From positions 81,997,750 to 82,061,749 of the forward strand of contig CM042015.1 in assembly GCA_023525715.1 (NCBI GenBank): DNA of 64,000 bases. Direction: 5' to 3'. Every line of letters starts with the position of its first letter. Position 1 is the first letter of the stretch. The notes under the pieces were generated by a model. It ran no database searches. It worked only from the letters and a program-made list of their open reading frames with translations, and had not been told where the DNA came from. The translations under genes were made by a program, and so were the position numbers. This DNA comes from Cichorium intybus (Eukaryota; Streptophyta; Magnoliopsida; Asterales; Asteraceae). This document shows, in pieces, positions 61,719 to 64,000 of this stretch.

Positions 61719-63996
61719 TATAAATAGTGCAAGAACTCTTCCACATGTGCAGAATTTTGAGAACTCACAGGAGAGGGTTTTCCTTGGACGATTTCTGCAG
61801 AGCTTGAAGAATTCTTGAAGGTTTGAGCTTGCAATCCGATTCTAGGCTTTGGATTGAAGATTTCTAAGCAAATAAGGTTAGTAAATTCACTTTCTAGCCA
61901 AGTTCTTGGATGTGTTCTTCACGGGATGAACTAGAAACTGTAATTTCAGTTATAGTCCAAGAAGTATATATGATTTCTGGGCTTAAAACATGTTTATATG
62001 ATAAGAACATATCTCAAAAACAGCAAAGTAGGTTGCTATTGTTGAAAATTAGGATTTTGATCAAGAACCCTAATTCTTGCAATTGATTGTTTGAGTTTGT
62101 TTCTTTGGATTAAAACCTTGTATTAATGAAGGGTTTTAGCCTAGGAATAAACCCCATGTGATTAAGAGCTGGATTAAGGACTTAATAGGCCAAAACTGCT
62201 TGCTACAGTGCACAAATCGCGACTGATCAGGAGGCTGCCCAGGCGCCAGGCGCGGTGCGCCCAGAACCAGGCGCAGTGCGCCCACCTGGCAGGTGCCAGG
62301 CGCGGTGCGCCCTGATCCTGGCGCAGTGCGCCCTCCTGGCAGGGGATCAGAAATGCTAACTTTTGTTTGGCTTGTCCGATTTACCTCAAACTTGGACCAT
62401 AAGTCCATGATGGTCTGAAAAGTCCTAGAAAAATATTAAATCGAGTTTTCGACTCCTCGGGGGCACTGTAGATCGATACGAATGCCTCGGTGAATAGTAA
62501 AAACTCATGAAAAGATGATAAATGGAAAGTTTATCATCTAGGGATGGTTTATAGTTGCATAACATTGGACTCTTATGTATTAGAGTCAATTGAAATGATT
62601 ATTAACCTATTATCATTTGGTATATAAATGAATATATATGTATGGGACAAAATGGTTGTGGTGCACGCAAAGGCAAGAAACAACCGGGATTTAAATGCAG
62701 CTAGCATCCAGGTGAGTAATCTCACTTATATCACATATGATATGTGTTGATTGGACTGTTACAGGTTGAAACAAATTTGTGGGACGAAAATGATAATCTA
62801 AAGATATGGTGAAAAGGCAATACCGGATAAGCCGTGAGTCAGTAAAATGACAAGAACGGAGCCGTGAGCCACAAATGATTATGAATGAAATGTTATTAAA
62901 TGGTGCGGCCACTTGTGGCTATGATATTGGATGTTAAATCCAACTGGTGCGGCCTATATGGCTATGATTTTGGATGTTATATCCAACTGGTGCGGCCTAT
63001 TTGGCTATGATATTGGATGTTAAATCCAACTGGTGCGGCCTATATGGCTATGATTTTGGATGTTATATCCAACTGGTGCGGCTTATTTGGCTACGATATT
63101 GGATGCTATATCCAACTGGTGCGGCCTATACGGCTATGATATTATTACATAAAAATGGTGCGGCCTTATGGCTATGATATTGGACTTTAAGTCCAAATGG
63201 TGCAGTCTTTTGACTATGATCCTGGGTTGTTGAACCCAAACTGGTGCGGCCTTCGGGCTATGATTTATATGTCGAGAATGTTTTGGTGCGGCTTATATAG
63301 CTATGACACATGGTGCGGCTTATACAGCCATGAAATACGGTGCAGTCAATTGTGACTAAGAAATATGGGACAGAAACGGTAATTGGGAATTTATATGTTT
63401 ATTTTCTTTTATATATATGTGGATTTATGTGGCTAACAGCTTTGATTTGATCAATGTGCAAATAACAGGTTAGATATGATAAATATCTTTGAAATCAAAT
63501 GGTGCAGTCTTTTGACTATGATTTTGGGTTATTGAACCTAAATTGGTGCGGCCTTCGGGCTATGATCTAAACGATGAAACTGTTGGTGATGCCTATAAGG
63601 CTATGATATATGGTGCGGTCAACGATGACTATGATTTGTGGGACAAAAACTGTTTGAGAGTTTAATTGTTATTATTCTCTTATATATGTGTGACGCTATT
63701 TGCAGATATGATTACTCACTGAGCTTTGTAGCTCATACCGTTTGTTAAATGTCCCTGCAGGTTAGCATAACCCTGATAAGGGTAAGATAGAGTCCGTGAC
63801 TAAAGAGATGGGACTTATAGATGCTGTCAGTAGCAGCCCGGCTTCAAAGGAGACTATGGTACTTTATACTCTCCTTGATACACTTGTACCCGTTTTAATA
63901 AAATATACCCCTTTGTTTATGGTTTTAAGTACTGAAACCTATGTTTTAAATGAAAAATTTTCAGGGGTGTTTTTGTTTTAAAAGCCGGGTGTTACA
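61719..63996 (+). mobile_element. Older Ty3/gypsy LTR, right fragment
   Basis: Continues the LTR interrupted at 52749: TATAAATAG core promoter, GC palindromes (62245-62335), its own minisatellite, and the end GGGTGTTACA at 63996. With 52514-52749 it makes a complete LTR of about 2.5 kb. The last four bases of the window (AGTT) could be the start of the common plant AGTTGGTATCAGAGC primer-binding context, which would make this a 5' LTR, but the window ends there. Confidence 0.88.
62901..63645 (+). repeat. Older-LTR minisatellite (TGGTGCGGCC-TATGGCTATGAT units)
   Basis: About a dozen units of roughly 20 or 43 bp. The longer form joins TGGTGCGGCCTATATGGCTA to TTGGATGTTAAATCCAA, a perfect short palindrome. 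Two blocks (62901-63361 and 63500-63645) are separated by a unique stretch. It occupies the same relative LTR position as the different minisatellite of the young LTR. Confidence 0.88.
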
Positions 63997-64000
63997 AGTT

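Overview
This is nuclear DNA of a flowering plant, almost certainly a eudicot: genes have many introns with plant GT-AG sites, AT-rich intergenic DNA carries long (TA)n and (GA)n tracts, and plant LTR retrotransposons, LINEs and Mutator-like (MULE), hAT-like and PIF/Harbinger relics fill the space between genes. Asteraceae is possible but weakly supported.

The left 40 kb is a gene island with five recognisable host genes: the 3' end of a class XI myosin (1-1487, +), a PLASTID MOVEMENT IMPAIRED1-RELATED1-like gene (7743-10763, +), an Alfin-like PHD-finger gene (14790-16140, -), a WAV2/Bem46-type alpha/beta hydrolase (21638-23140, -) and an NF-YA transcription factor subunit (36196-38621, -, possibly starting at 39443). 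As I recall the loci, myosin XI-K, AL5, WAV2 and PMIR1 also lie together on Arabidopsis chromosome 5, so four of the five look like a conserved microsyntenic block. Between them lie broken transposons: PIF/Harbinger nuclease, LINE endonuclease and reverse transcriptase, Ty3 gag, Ty1/copia gag, integrase and RNase H plus a copia LTR, a GRF zinc-finger relic, a receptor-kinase pseudogene, and an inverted pair of repeats with tRNA-like modules next to (TA)n arrays.

From 39721 to 45166 lies a structurally complete MULE: homologous terminal inverted repeats and a perfect 9-bp target duplication. It carries two convergent genes, as MuDR does. One is a mudrA-type transposase (now frameshifted). The other is an apparently intact two-exon gene for a small protein with a GRF zinc finger, a coiled coil and a C-terminal membrane helix. 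This is my leading candidate for an under-described system. The 45-52.5 kb stretch is degraded repeats, MITEs and LTR-like remnants.

From 52514 to the end the window is a nest of Ty3/gypsy chromovirus (Tekay-like) DNA. An older LTR (52514-52749 plus 61719-63996) was split at its TATA box by a young element (LTRs 52750-54716 and 59752-61718, TSD TATAA). The young element is rearranged: its 5' LTR is followed not by a primer-binding site but by 322 bp of the older LTR, identical to the DNA flanking its 3' LTR, and then by gag-pol. A 2,289-bp tract is therefore duplicated in direct orientation 7,002 bp apart. gag-pol also carries two in-frame stops and one frameshift.
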